Positions 15,339-23,162 are shown, numbered from the stretch's first letter. The stretch: 38,483 nucleotides of DNA from Allocoprococcus sp004560705 (GCF_052065755.1 NZ_JBQHTK010000027.1:1-38483); one strand, 5' to 3'. The notes: generated from the sequence alone by a model not told the origin. Numbers and translations: made by a program.

Positions 15339-16858
15339 TTGTTCTTTGCCTCCTTATTTAATCGCTCCGCAAGTTTTACAACATTTTCCTGTATCAATTT
15401 ATACATCTCTTCATACTGCTCCTCGGTCTGCCCGTAAACAGATGCGATCTCCTGCATATTTCCCACATATTCCCCCAGAGTATAGACATCTCCCGCATCC
15501 GGATATTCACTCAGGATCTTCTGCTTCTGACTCTCCTGCATGGTAAGAACCAGCGTGTCCTCGCCGAGAATCTTTTCGTCCAGCGCACTGGTCTCAAATC
15601 TTTCCAGCACAATATCATGCGCTTTGAGCAGCTCTTCCGCCCGCGGATTCAACGGCTCCGGGAACAAAACGATCATCCCTCTCGAAAGGATCTGATATTC
15701 CTGCAAAAGCGGCTGCCTCCTAAGAAGTGCCGCAGCAATCGGCGCCCGGCAGTTATCGCTGTTGCTCACAAACACGATCCGCCGGTACTTCTGTAAACGT
15801 GTAATATCCGATGCCTGCAGCACATGATGCCCTGCCGCCTTTCCCAGACGGTTCATCACCGCTGTTCCGATTCCGGCCTCCGGAAATGCCTCACTGTAAA
15901 TATAAGAGACCTCTTCCTCGTCAAACTCTCTTAGCACTTTGTAGAGATTACGCGCCACCGTCTTTTCATTTTCCCGAGAACCGATGCTCTTGATCATTCC
16001 TGTGGTATATTGGTCAATAGATTCATTCGTCGCTATAATTCCGACTTTATACCCCAGACGAACCTGCTCATACGCAATCTGTTTGATTGCCTTGATCGAC
16101 TCATCCGGCTCTCCTTCCACAATGATCAGATCCGCTTTCGGCGCATAATGTCGGTATTTCATCCCCGGTGCCTTCGGTGCTTTGGTACTATTCTCAGAAA
16201 TCAGCGTCTCGTCGACCGAAATCTCTCCTGCCACTTCCTCTAGCATCTCTTTCGTGATTGCTCCCGGTCTCAGGATCATCGGCGGATTTACAGTAAGATC
16301 CAGAATCGTTGATTCCACCCCGATGTCCACACTTCCTCCATCCAGTATCATCTCAATCTTTCCGGAGAGATCATCCGCCACATGCTGAGCCGTCGTAGGA
16401 CTCGGCCTTCCTGACGTATTCGCGCTCGGCGCGGAAATATATCCGCCTCCGGCCAGAATCAGTTTCCTCGCAATCTCATCGTCCGGCATCCGCACTGCGA
16501 CTGTATCCAGACCTCCCGTCGTTCCAAGCGGAACCTTGTCATTTTTATGAAAAATCATCGTCAGCGGGCCCGGCCAGAAATGATCTGCAATATCCTGTAC
16601 GATCTCCGGAATCTCCGTCACGATTTCTTTTAAATCTTCCAGCCTCGCAATATGAACAATCAGTGGATTATCCGATGGACGTCCTTTTGCAGCGTATGTC
16701 TTTTTCGCCGCCTCTTCATCTAACGCATTCGCCCCCAGTCCGTAAACCGTCTCCGTCGGAAATGCAACCAGTCCGCCTTGTTTCAAAATACTTCCGGCCT
16801 GCTCAATACTCTCTTGATCTATATTGTTTCTATCTATCTTTTTTATTATCGTTTCCAT
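15320..16858 (-). CDS. TsaC/Sua5 threonylcarbamoyl-AMP synthase fused to a degenerate low-molecular-weight phosphatase domain
   Basis: Residues 1-210 are a YrdC/Sua5 domain: GGLVAFPTETVYGLGANA, KGRPSDNPLIVHI, HFWPGPLTMIF and ISAPSANTSGRPSPT. Residues 230-345 form the Sua5 C-terminal domain (KYRHYAPKADLIIVEGE). This enzyme makes threonylcarbamoyl-AMP from threonine, bicarbonate and ATP for t6A in ANN-decoding tRNAs. Residues 358-505 resemble low-molecular-weight protein phosphatases and arsenate reductases. The P-loop, however, reads VSNSDNCRAP: Ser365 replaces the nucleophilic Cys of C-x5-R, and the acid motif DP(Y/F)G is SVYG (473-476). The domain should be inactive. In Bacillus the separate genes ywlC and ywlE are close neighbours, so a fusion is plausible. 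The -10 box lies seven bases from the ATG and no ribosome site is visible. Confidence 0.9.
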   Translation of the reverse strand: METIIKKIDRNNIDQESIEQAGSILKQGGLVAFPTETVYGLGANALDEEAAKKTYAAKGRPSDNPLIVHIARLEDLKEIVTEIPEIVQDIADHFWPGPLTMIFHKNDKVPLGTTGGLDTVAVRMPDDEIARKLILAGGGYISAPSANTSGRPSPTTAQHVADDLSGKIEMILDGGSVDIGVESTILDLTVNPPMILRPGAITKEMLEEVAGEISVDETLISENSTKAPKAPGMKYRHYAPKADLIIVEGEPDESIKAIKQIAYEQVRLGYKVGIIATNESIDQYTTGMIKSIGSRENEKTVARNLYKVLREFDEEEVSYIYSEAFPEAGIGTAVMNRLGKAAGHHVLQASDITRLQKYRRIVFVSNSDNCRAPIAAALLRRQPLLQEYQILSRGMIVLFPEPLNPRAEELLKAHDIVLERFETSALDEKILGEDTLVLTMQESQKQKILSEYPDAGDVYTLGEYVGNMQEIASVYGQTEEQYEEMYKLIQENVVKLAERLNKEAKNKCQTYT

Positions 16859-16865
16859 GAAAATT

Positions 16866-16894
16866 ATTATACCATTATCTGAATATCATGGCAA
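16866..16894 (-). promoter_or_regulatory. promoter of tsaC, implying a leaderless transcript
   Basis: On the minus strand TTGCCA (16894-16889), a 17-base spacer and TATAAT (16871-16866) are followed by only seven bases before the ATG at 16858. Transcription would start at or one base before the start codon. Confidence 0.7.
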
Positions 16895-16928
16895 ATTAAA
16901 TATGCAAATACAGCCCATAGCAGACATA

Positions 16929-17660
16929 CTAATTTTTACCAAGACACTCCAGTATCCCACTGCTTATCGCTTCCGCCATCTCCTGTTGATATTCCTCTTT
17001 GGACAGCTTCTCGGCCTCTTCCCAGTTGCTCAGAAACCCGCACTCCACGATCACAGTCGGAACCTCCGTCCGCTTCAATAAATAATAGGATTCATTCGCC
17101 TTAACCTGACGATGATTTTCCGGATCCACTGTTCTAACAGCCTCTTGAAGAATTTTGGCCATTTCCTCCCCTTTTTGCGAATGGATGTAATAAAAAACCT
17201 GGGCTCCTTTTACATCCTCAGTCTGGTAACTGTTCTGATGGATACTAACTACGAGTTCCGGCTTTATTTCATTGATCATCCGAACCCGCGCCTTCATGTC
17301 TTCAACCTTTTTGTTTTTTGCTCCTTCTGTCTCCAACCCCTCATCCATTTCCCTCGTAAGTTTTACCGTCACACCTTCCTTCTCCAGACATTCTTTTACC
17401 TTCATCGTAATCTGAAGATTCACATCCTTTTCCAATACTTCATTAACCCCGACTTTTCCCGGATCATCCCCTCCGTGCCCGGCATCCAGTATGACCTCTG
17501 TTTTCTCTTCTCCTTTTACTTGATTTCCCGAAACATACTGATTTAAGGTATAGCTCCCATAAATAACAGCAGACAGCAGCAAGAGTACAATAATCCATTT
17601 TATTTTTATCAGGATCTGATATTTTGTCGGTAATTTTCCGGTTAACTTATTTTGACGCAT
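16929..17660 (-). CDS. cwlD: N-acetylmuramoyl-L-alanine amidase, CwlD-like
   Basis: The 243-residue protein has one N-terminal membrane anchor (about 21-40) and an Amidase_3 domain. The zinc site is visible: ILDAGHGGDDPG (His62), EKDVNL (Glu77) and SIHQNSY (His141); the catalytic Glu is in TVIVECGFLSN (Glu206). CwlD removes peptides from muramic acid during sporulation so that muramic lactam forms in spore cortex. Length and anchor fit CwlD, but other amidases share this domain. I start at ATG 17660 because GGGAGGGG lies seven bases upstream; a GTG 18 bases further up would put that site inside the gene. It follows the GH18 gene by 64 bases, across a terminator-like hairpin that contains its ribosome site. 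Confidence 0.85.
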   Translation of the reverse strand: MRQNKLTGKLPTKYQILIKIKWIIVLLLLSAVIYGSYTLNQYVSGNQVKGEEKTEVILDAGHGGDDPGKVGVNEVLEKDVNLQITMKVKECLEKEGVTVKLTREMDEGLETEGAKNKKVEDMKARVRMINEIKPELVVSIHQNSYQTEDVKGAQVFYYIHSQKGEEMAKILQEAVRTVDPENHRQVKANESYYLLKRTEVPTVIVECGFLSNWEEAEKLSKEEYQQEMAEAISSGILECLGKN

Positions 17661-17710
17661 AAAAAACCCCTCCCGCACATATCTCTACAATATATGCGAA
17701 AAGGGGCTTT
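17661..17710 (-). terminator. terminator-like hairpin that contains the cwlD ribosome site
   Basis: On the minus strand a 9-base stem (CGCATATAT with ATATGTGCG) is extended by AAAGCCCC pairing with GGGGTTTT, and six T residues follow. The 3' arm carries GGGAGGGG, the ribosome site of cwlD. The hairpin could terminate GH18 transcripts and also hide the site. Confidence 0.7.
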
Positions 17711-17724
17711 CGTAACACGCTGAT

Positions 17725-19785
17725 TTAGTTCACATACTTTAAGATCAATTCCCAGATATCAGATGTCTCGAATCCGATCTTCCATGCAGCTGTTCCTGCC
17801 AGTTTATTTGCCTTCATCAGTTCCAGCTTTGCTTCCAGAGACTGTGCATCCTCCAGCCAGATCTTATAGGTCGCACCATCCGCTCCTGTCCACTCTGCAT
17901 AATTCTGCTTTACAGTATCATCCCATACTGCAGTCACACCTGCTTCGCTGACTTTTGCGGCAGCTGCCTTCATTCCCATCGCCTCACTGGTCACTTTCAT
18001 GGGGTAATTAGCAGCTTCTGTGCCCTCCTGCTCTGCAAGTTCTTCTTCCGTCTTCGGAACTTCTTTCCAAAGTCTCGTATAGAACGGAACTGCATTGATA
18101 AGTTTTTCAGCCGGAATATCTTTAAGTGCTTCTTCGATTCCTTCTTTAACATATTCATAAGAAGCCACCGAACCAGCTTCATAAGAGCCACTGAAGTGCT
18201 CATCATATCCCATAATGATCACATAATCTGCAACAATTCCCTGTTCTTTTCTGTGATAATGCTCATTGTATCCTTTCGGGACATAATTGTCCACAGACAG
18301 TACCAGATTATTGATTCGGCATTTTACAGATAATTCTCTGATAAACTGAATATAATGTTCGCCCACTTCCTTCGGTATCTTTTCAAAATCCACATTGATT
18401 CCGTCAATACCGGTTTTCAGTGCTTCTGATATCAGCTGATTCTCCAGATTTTCTCTGGCTGAAGTATGACTGAGCAGCTCCATCTGATCAATATTATCAC
18501 CGAAATTATCTACCAACGCCCACACATCAATTCCTGACTGATGTGCATAATTAACATATTCCTGACTTGCAATGGAATTCAGATTTCCATTATTGTCCGC
18601 AACCGAAAACCAGGTTGGAGACAATGTAGTAAGTCCTTTCGTATTTGCAATCGTCTCAAGAACTGTACTGTTCGCTGTAGTACTCGCCACCTGATGCCAT
18701 GCAAGGTTGATCGTCTTATCGGAAGTAATGCTGGTAAACTCTTCCTCCGTAAACTCACGGGATGTAATCTCGGTGGCTTCCTTACGCAACATAGAAGCTC
18801 TGAGATAACCAATAATCCCATCTTCTGTCCGCACTTTTTTCCATCCCTCTACCTGATCGATCACGGTCACTTTGTCACCTTTTTTGACCTCTGTCAAAAT
18901 CGGGCTCTTTGCCCCGCCTTTCAGACGAATACGTGTGTCCCGTTTAAGAACAGCAGTCGTTGTCTCACCAAATTCATTGACAATCATTACTCTGTCCGGA
19001 TTCTCATAGACCTGATAATCCATATTTGTGTATTGCTGCACAAAATCAGCCGCAATATATGCTGTGCTTCCGTTCGTTTTTAAAATGACATAGTCTTCAC
19101 TTTTCGTTTCTTTTGAAATTGTATAATCTTTACTTCCTACACTTGCCCGTACCATTTCACGAGGCAGGGTATACAAAAGAATATTTTCGTTTGGATCCCA
19201 GTAAAAGCGATCATTCAGATAATCTCTGACCACTTCATAGGACAGATAAAGATGACCGTCTACTCTCATTGCTCCGGCTTCGATTACTTCATTATTAATA
19301 GTAATTCCGACTTGTTCTTCGGACTCAATGCCAAAATACTCATTCAGATCATATTTTTCTTTGGTCGGCCCATATTTATTCCAAATCAGGGCACCGCCCA
19401 CAAGTCCTGCTGCCAAAATACATAAAAGTAAAATGATAAGGATCGGGCTGATTCTCTTCTTTCTTTTTTTTCTCCTTCTTCTGGCATTCTTCCCACTCGA
19501 GGTTCTTGCCATCTCCTGACTTCTTCTGCGGCTTTCTGCCTCTGTACGTTCCGCTGTTCTTCTCACCTGTGCTGCACTTTGATTCACTTTTCTCTGTGTT
19601 CGTACTGCCTGTTCTGCCGGCCTTCTGTCAGAGTTTGTCCTCCTCTGGTTTCGCGCCGCATTCCCCGAAGCAGAACCTTTCGGTGTAGTTCTTCTGCCTG
19701 TCGTACCTGACTTCTTATATCTTATATCCGCATCAGAAGGAATCTCCCGTCCTGACCTTGTGCTTCTTGTCTGTCTTTCGTCCAC
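17725..19785 (-). CDS. membrane-anchored GH18 family glycosidase with SH3-like domain
   Basis: The protein has 686 residues. Residues 1-110 are a basic, Arg/Ser/Thr-rich cytosolic tail; a membrane helix spans about 112-135. A copper amine oxidase N-terminal-like domain follows (about 155-270: VIEAGAMRVDGHLYLSYEVV), then an SH3-like domain (about 278-335: TRIRLKGGAKSPILTEVKKG). A GH18 barrel (about 355-686) has the catalytic motif DGINVDFE, with Glu468 as acid. Such proteins resemble the spore cortex enzymes YaaH/SleL and act on peptidoglycan or chitin-like sugars. cwlD downstream supports a cortex role, which is inference. The start is GTG 19785, preceded by AGGAGGTG. The long basic tail is unusual. 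Confidence 0.85.
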   Translation of the reverse strand: MDERQTRSTRSGREIPSDADIRYKKSGTTGRRTTPKGSASGNAARNQRRTNSDRRPAEQAVRTQRKVNQSAAQVRRTAERTEAESRRRSQEMARTSSGKNARRRRKKRKKRISPILIILLLCILAAGLVGGALIWNKYGPTKEKYDLNEYFGIESEEQVGITINNEVIEAGAMRVDGHLYLSYEVVRDYLNDRFYWDPNENILLYTLPREMVRASVGSKDYTISKETKSEDYVILKTNGSTAYIAADFVQQYTNMDYQVYENPDRVMIVNEFGETTTAVLKRDTRIRLKGGAKSPILTEVKKGDKVTVIDQVEGWKKVRTEDGIIGYLRASMLRKEATEITSREFTEEEFTSITSDKTINLAWHQVASTTANSTVLETIANTKGLTTLSPTWFSVADNNGNLNSIASQEYVNYAHQSGIDVWALVDNFGDNIDQMELLSHTSARENLENQLISEALKTGIDGINVDFEKIPKEVGEHYIQFIRELSVKCRINNLVLSVDNYVPKGYNEHYHRKEQGIVADYVIIMGYDEHFSGSYEAGSVASYEYVKEGIEEALKDIPAEKLINAVPFYTRLWKEVPKTEEELAEQEGTEAANYPMKVTSEAMGMKAAAAKVSEAGVTAVWDDTVKQNYAEWTGADGATYKIWLEDAQSLEAKLELMKANKLAGTAAWKIGFETSDIWELILKYVN

Positions 19786-19813
19786 ACTGCACCTCCTGGT
19801 AATGGCTTATTGG

Positions 19814-19866
19814 CATAGCCTGAGAAGGCTATGATATAACTCACATGTATGTGCTAATTATATCAT
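19814..19866. promoter_or_regulatory. nested inverted repeats in the GH18 promoter region
   Basis: CATAGCC and GGCTATG (19814-19833) form a 7-base hairpin with loop tgagaa. Next to it ATGATATAA (19831-19839) and TTATATCAT (19858-19866) are perfect inverted copies around CACATgtATGTG. A TATAAT on the minus strand (19862-19857) overlaps the outer repeat and is a candidate -10 box. Confidence 0.5.
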
Positions 19867-20005
19867 AATTTCTATTCTTTTGTATAAATTTCATTAACTA
19901 TTTCAAAAACTTAGCCGAGGGGTCTGCTCTGCAGTGTTTTTTTATAATTATTTTATAATTCTTACGGGTTTTTCCGCGTTTTACGCTCTCAAAATCCCCA
20001 AAACA

Positions 20006-20224
20006 TCATTTTATTTTTACTTTATAGAAATCAAGCTCCTGTACCATACCATTTTCATCCACGATATAATCACGCATATAGTTGCTGTCTTCCCTGACCA
20101 TATGAGCAGATACAATCTGCAGCGGGCTCGCCGGAAGTCCGTCAATCTGCATCCGTATCCCGGATCGCTCATATTTTGTCAATTCTGTAAACAGTTCCTG
20201 ATAATTTGTATCATTGTTTTCCAT
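20006..20224 (-). CDS. conserved-looking small hypothetical protein
   Basis: The 72-residue protein has no signal or membrane segment. It reads as an acidic helix (MENNDTNYQELFTELTKYER), a short strand region IRMQIDGLPASPLQIVSAHM, and a tail rich in Tyr and Asp (NYMRDYIVDENGMVQELDF). Codon use and a good ribosome site (AGGGGGA six bases before ATG 20224) support a real gene. I do not recognise a family. The gene stands alone between GH18 and mecA. Confidence 0.6.
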   Translation of the reverse strand: MENNDTNYQELFTELTKYERSGIRMQIDGLPASPLQIVSAHMVREDSNYMRDYIVDENGMVQELDFYKVKIK

Positions 20225-20547
20225 GAATCCCCCTATCTTCCCGGCATCTTTTTACGGCAAAAAGCGACCATAAGTTTTTTGTGATATACTATTTTTCTGC
20301 TTTTTCCGACGACAAGGAAACACTTTCAGCCGGATATTGCTTTCCTCTATATTGTTTTCAGGTCTTGATTGATAAATTGTCTGATACGACTTACATGGTT
20401 TTAGACGCTTGTGTGCGAAATGCGCTAAATCACGGATTAAAATGTACCGTCAATTTGAAATAGATTTTTAAGATAATGATTTTTCATTTCCTTGTAGCCC
20501 CATTATAAAAAAACATTTATTTTATTTCAAGTATTTTTTTAATTTTG
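20225..20547. other. AT-rich intergenic region upstream of mecA
   Basis: A weak plus-strand frame (20281-20463) has no ribosome site and an odd composition, so I do not call it. The stretch 20465-20545 is very AT-rich. No RNA gene is seen. Confidence 0.5.
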
Positions 20548-20576
20548 TTTACATCTTTTCGATTTTTGTTTATACT
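20548..20576 (+). promoter_or_regulatory. sigma-A-type promoter of mecA
   Basis: TTTACA (20548-20553), a 17-base spacer and TATACT (20571-20576) lie about 50 bases before the mecA start. Confidence 0.75.
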
Positions 20577-20624
20577 AATAGTGATTTACTATAACTTTTA
20601 ATTGTGATAGGAAGTGATGACAAC

Positions 20625-21398
20625 ATGAAGATAGAGAAAATTAATGATAACCAGATACGCTGCACGTTGACCCATGCCGACCTGGCAGAGCGCGAACTGA
20701 AGCTCAGCGAACTGGCATACGGCACCGAGAAAGCAAAATCACTTTTTCATGACATGATGCAGCAAGCCGCACATGAATTTGGTTTTGAAGCTGAGAATAT
20801 ACCTTTGATGATCGAAGCCATCCCTGCTTCTTCTGATTCTATCGTGCTTATTATCACCAAAGTCGAAGATCCTGAAGAACTGGACACCCGTTTTTCCAAA
20901 TTCTCACCGCTCCCGCTTGGAGAAGCTCCTGACAAGAAGAAGAATTCCATGCTCGACCGTCTGAAGAAACTGGAAGGCGCAGACGAATTTCTCGATCTGC
21001 TCCGCCACGTAACAGATGCTATGAGTGATCTTCCCGAAGATGTGCCGGTTGCACCAAAAGATACCACTGAAACTACTGCAGCCAAAGAACCTGAAGAAAA
21101 AGTTCCCACAATCCGCTTTTTCTCATTTGCCACACTCGACGGCGTTATTCAGGCATCCAATCTGCTCATCGAGATGTACGAAGGTTCCAGCACTTTATAT
21201 AAAGATGAGCGAAATGATCTATACATTTTGGCTCTTACACAAGCTGCACATAATACTGTTGACTTTAACCGGATCTGCAATATGCTTTCCGAATATGGTT
21301 CATCTGAACCGGGAACCGGAGCTTCCCTCGCATTTCTCGAAGAACACTGCGAGATTATTGCGTCACAGAATGCCGTACAGACACTTGGAAATTTATAA
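20625..21398 (+). CDS. mecA: adaptor protein MecA
   Basis: The 257-residue protein begins MKIEKINDNQIRCTLTHADL, the conserved N-terminal target-binding domain of MecA. An acidic, variable linker follows at about 90-165 (KKNSMLDRLKKLEGADEF, then Thr/Glu/Pro-rich). The C-terminal ClpC-binding domain runs from about 168 (RFFSFATLDGVIQASNLL) to ALTQAAHNTVDFNRICN and ends in YGSSEPGTGASLAFLEEHCE. MecA delivers substrates to ClpCP and helps it assemble. I chose ATG 20625, nine bases after AGGAAG; an upstream GTG at 20604 would precede that site. It is a single gene with its own promoter and terminator. Confidence 0.92.
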   Translation: MKIEKINDNQIRCTLTHADLAERELKLSELAYGTEKAKSLFHDMMQQAAHEFGFEAENIPLMIEAIPASSDSIVLIITKVEDPEELDTRFSKFSPLPLGEAPDKKKNSMLDRLKKLEGADEFLDLLRHVTDAMSDLPEDVPVAPKDTTETTAAKEPEEKVPTIRFFSFATLDGVIQASNLLIEMYEGSSTLYKDERNDLYILALTQAAHNTVDFNRICNMLSEYGSSEPGTGASLAFLEEHCEIIASQNAVQTLGNL

Positions 21399-21420
21399 GA
21401 TACCATATTATAGTAATAAA

Positions 21421-21449
21421 AGGACACAGCAAATCGCCGTGTCCCTTTT
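21421..21449. terminator. terminator between convergent mecA and DUF1858 genes
   Basis: GGACAC (21422-21427) pairs with GTGTCC (21439-21444), followed by CTTTTA. Paired A/T ends make it a probable two-way terminator. Confidence 0.75.
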
Positions 21450-21460
21450 ATTATCTCATC

Positions 21461-21667
21461 TTATGCATTTGCTGCCAGAAAAGCATTGATCTTTTCAACG
21501 AGAAGATCTCCGTCTAATCCATGAACCATAGCTGCCTCTTCCAATGTCTCAGCCTGAGCTCCCGGGCATCCAAGACAATGCATTCCAACTTCCATCAGAA
21601 TCGGGGCTGTCTCCGGTGCAACATTCAACAGCTCACCAATTGTCATATTCTTATTTACTTCTTTCAT
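21461..21667 (-). CDS. DUF1858 domain protein
   Basis: The protein has 68 residues. MTIGELLNVAPETAPILMEV and then GMHCLGCPGAQAETLEEAA match the DUF1858 domain, whose CxxC (Cys31, Cys34 in HCLGCP) is thought to be redox-active or metal-binding. It is often linked to hybrid-cluster proteins in anaerobes. GGAGGA lies eight bases before ATG 21667. No partner gene is nearby. A role in redox sensing or electron transfer is inference. Confidence 0.88.
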   Translation of the reverse strand: MKEVNKNMTIGELLNVAPETAPILMEVGMHCLGCPGAQAETLEEAAMVHGLDGDLLVEKINAFLAANA

Positions 21668-21928
21668 GAGAAATTCCTCCTTCGATTTGATCTGTCTTTA
21701 CACTCAGATATTTTTTATTATACTACCGATTATTTCAATTATCAATAATAATGTCCTATTTCTGTTTTGCACATATGAGTACGAAATATATACAATTCAG
21801 ATAAATTGAGCAGTCAATTTTCACTTCTTTTTGACTACTTAAAAGTCAATCATTTTTTCAATTTCTTTCGACAAAATGTGATTTTTATTAATTATACCCA
21901 AAACATCCGTTCTGTTTTTTATTCAAAG
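21668..21928. other. AT-rich intergenic region left of the DnaA-box cluster
   Basis: No gene is visible. It contains the DUF1858 promoter region and an inverted repeat (TTGACT with AGTCAA near 21828-21845). It is very AT-rich up to the palindrome at 21938. Confidence 0.5.
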
Positions 21929-22048
21929 TTGTCCACCAAAAACATATGTTTTTGTGTGGATAACGTGGATAACTCTTCTTTCATTACGTTTTTTCCACGT
22001 TTTTTGGCCTTTTGAGCGTGGATAACTTGGATAACTCATTTGGGATAA
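21929..22048. promoter_or_regulatory. cluster of DnaA-box-like 9-mers
   Basis: An exact DnaA box (TGTGGATAA, the complement of TTATCCACA) lies at 21955-21963 and is directly followed by CGTGGATAA at 21964-21972. A second head-to-tail pair, CGTGGATAA (22017-22025) and CTTGGATAA (22026-22034), and TTGGGATAA (22040-22048) follow. TTGTCCACC (21929-21937) lies in the opposite direction, left of a 16-base palindrome (21938-21953). The DNA on both sides is AT-rich. There is no dnaA or dnaN nearby, so this is more likely a DnaA-binding regulatory cluster than oriC. Confidence 0.6.
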
Positions 22049-22112
22049 CTTTTACATCATTTTCTTTCTTTATACAAATTCCCCATACATTTCGACACAA
22101 AATTTGAAACAA

Positions 22113-22141
22113 AAAAAATCCGAAATTTTTATTCCGGATTT
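22113..22141 (-). terminator. terminator of the NlpC/P60 gene
   Basis: On the minus strand AAATCCGGAAT (22141-22131) pairs with ATTTCGGATTT (22126-22116) around AAAA, followed by a run of T residues. Confidence 0.8.
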
Positions 22142-22180
22142 TTCTGTCTGACTTTTCACACTGTTTTAAAACACCTTCGT

Positions 22181-23107
22181 CTATAATACTCTTCTGACTG
22201 CCAGTATGGTCGTATAAGTGGCTGGTGAGATTCCAATTCCCTGCGCCGGATTCATTGCATTTACAATTTGACCATTTCCTATATAGATTCCCACGTGCCC
22301 ATCATAACAAATCACATCTCCGGATATTGCCTCCTCATAACTTACACCGACTCCCGCACTTCGCTGTTCGTATGAAGTTCTCGGTAAGGTAATTCCAAAA
22401 TGTGCAAATACAGATTGAACAAATCCTGAACAATCCGCCCCGTTCGTCAGACTTGTGCCTCCCCACACATAGGGATTTCCTATGAACTGACAGGCATATG
22501 CGACGACTGCCTGTCCGTCTGATTCTTTCTCTTTAGCCGCTGCTTCCGCCGCAGCACGCTCTCTTGCTTCTTCTTCTGCTTTCGCCTCTTCCTCAGCCTG
22601 CAGCCTTGCCTCTTCCTGCTCTCTGGATTCCGCATAAGTAAATGGATCTTTCCTTCCTTCACTTTCTGCTTTTTCCACCAGTTCTTCTGCAAGCTCCTCC
22701 GATTCCTGTCCGATCGTAATATACTCGGTCTTTACATACCCGGTCACCTCACCGGATTCTACCGCAGTCCACTCTCCGACCGGCCCTATAATCTTCGCTG
22801 CATATCCCGGATAAAGCTTTCCGACATACTCGCTCTCTTTCGTTGGCTGACTCCTTATATATAAGAAGGTAGTGACATCGGCAAACGCCATATCTAAATA
22901 CTCACCCTTATTTGACGGCACCAGATAATCTTCCACTTTGATTTCTTTATTTTGTGAATAGCAATCATTCAGCACCGCTTCAATTCCAACTCCCGGCATA
23001 TTTCCGGACGATATTTGCTCCACGTCCTCTGCCATCACCGGCATTACCGGGAATGCTGCTCCCAGCAATGTAACCAGGAACAATCCTCTTCTAAGATTTG
23101 AATGCAT
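22181..23107 (-). CDS. secreted NlpC/P60 (C40) peptidoglycan endopeptidase with SH3 domain
   Basis: The protein has 308 residues. A signal peptide (about 1-26, ending VMAEDVE) is followed by a bacterial SH3-like domain (about 72-132: VTTFLYIRSQPTKESEYVGK and GEWTAVESGEVTGYVKTEYI). Next is a Glu/Ala-rich coiled coil (about 135-196), then an NlpC/P60 domain (197-308). Catalytic residues are Cys226 in GADCSGFV, His271 in DGHVGIYIGNG, and Asn283 at the third polar position (QIVNAMNP), where many members have His. It should cut the D-Glu to diamino acid bond in peptides of the wall, outside the cell. A ribosome site, GGAGGGA, precedes ATG 23107. A WalR-like site lies about 40 bases upstream, which would fit control of an autolysin. 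Confidence 0.92.
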   Translation of the reverse strand: MHSNLRRGLFLVTLLGAAFPVMPVMAEDVEQISSGNMPGVGIEAVLNDCYSQNKEIKVEDYLVPSNKGEYLDMAFADVTTFLYIRSQPTKESEYVGKLYPGYAAKIIGPVGEWTAVESGEVTGYVKTEYITIGQESEELAEELVEKAESEGRKDPFTYAESREQEEARLQAEEEAKAEEEARERAAAEAAAKEKESDGQAVVAYACQFIGNPYVWGGTSLTNGADCSGFVQSVFAHFGITLPRTSYEQRSAGVGVSYEEAISGDVICYDGHVGIYIGNGQIVNAMNPAQGIGISPATYTTILAVRRVL

Positions 23108-23145
23108 AAATCTCCCTCCTTTATGTATTCTTATCTTTTGTAAAT

Positions 23146-23162
23146 ATTACAGAATTGTTACA
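23146..23162 (-). promoter_or_regulatory. WalR-like direct repeat upstream of the NlpC/P60 gene
   Basis: On the minus strand TGTAAC, five bases, TGTAAT matches the WalR (YycF) consensus TGTWAH-N5-TGTWAH exactly. WalR controls wall hydrolases in Firmicutes. No WalR gene is in this window, so this rests on motif match and gene context. Confidence 0.45.

Noticed and set aside
20281..20463. A 60-codon plus-strand frame between the hypothetical gene and mecA
   Set aside because: It has no ribosome site and begins at a GTG in AT-rich DNA. No motif is visible.
21938..22034. CRISPR array
   Set aside because: The repeated GTGGATAAC units are 9-mers in direct contact, without spacers of regular length; they fit DnaA boxes.
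21929..22048. Chromosomal replication origin
   Set aside because: DnaA-like boxes are present, but dnaA, dnaN, recF or rpmH are not nearby, so I report only a DnaA-box cluster.
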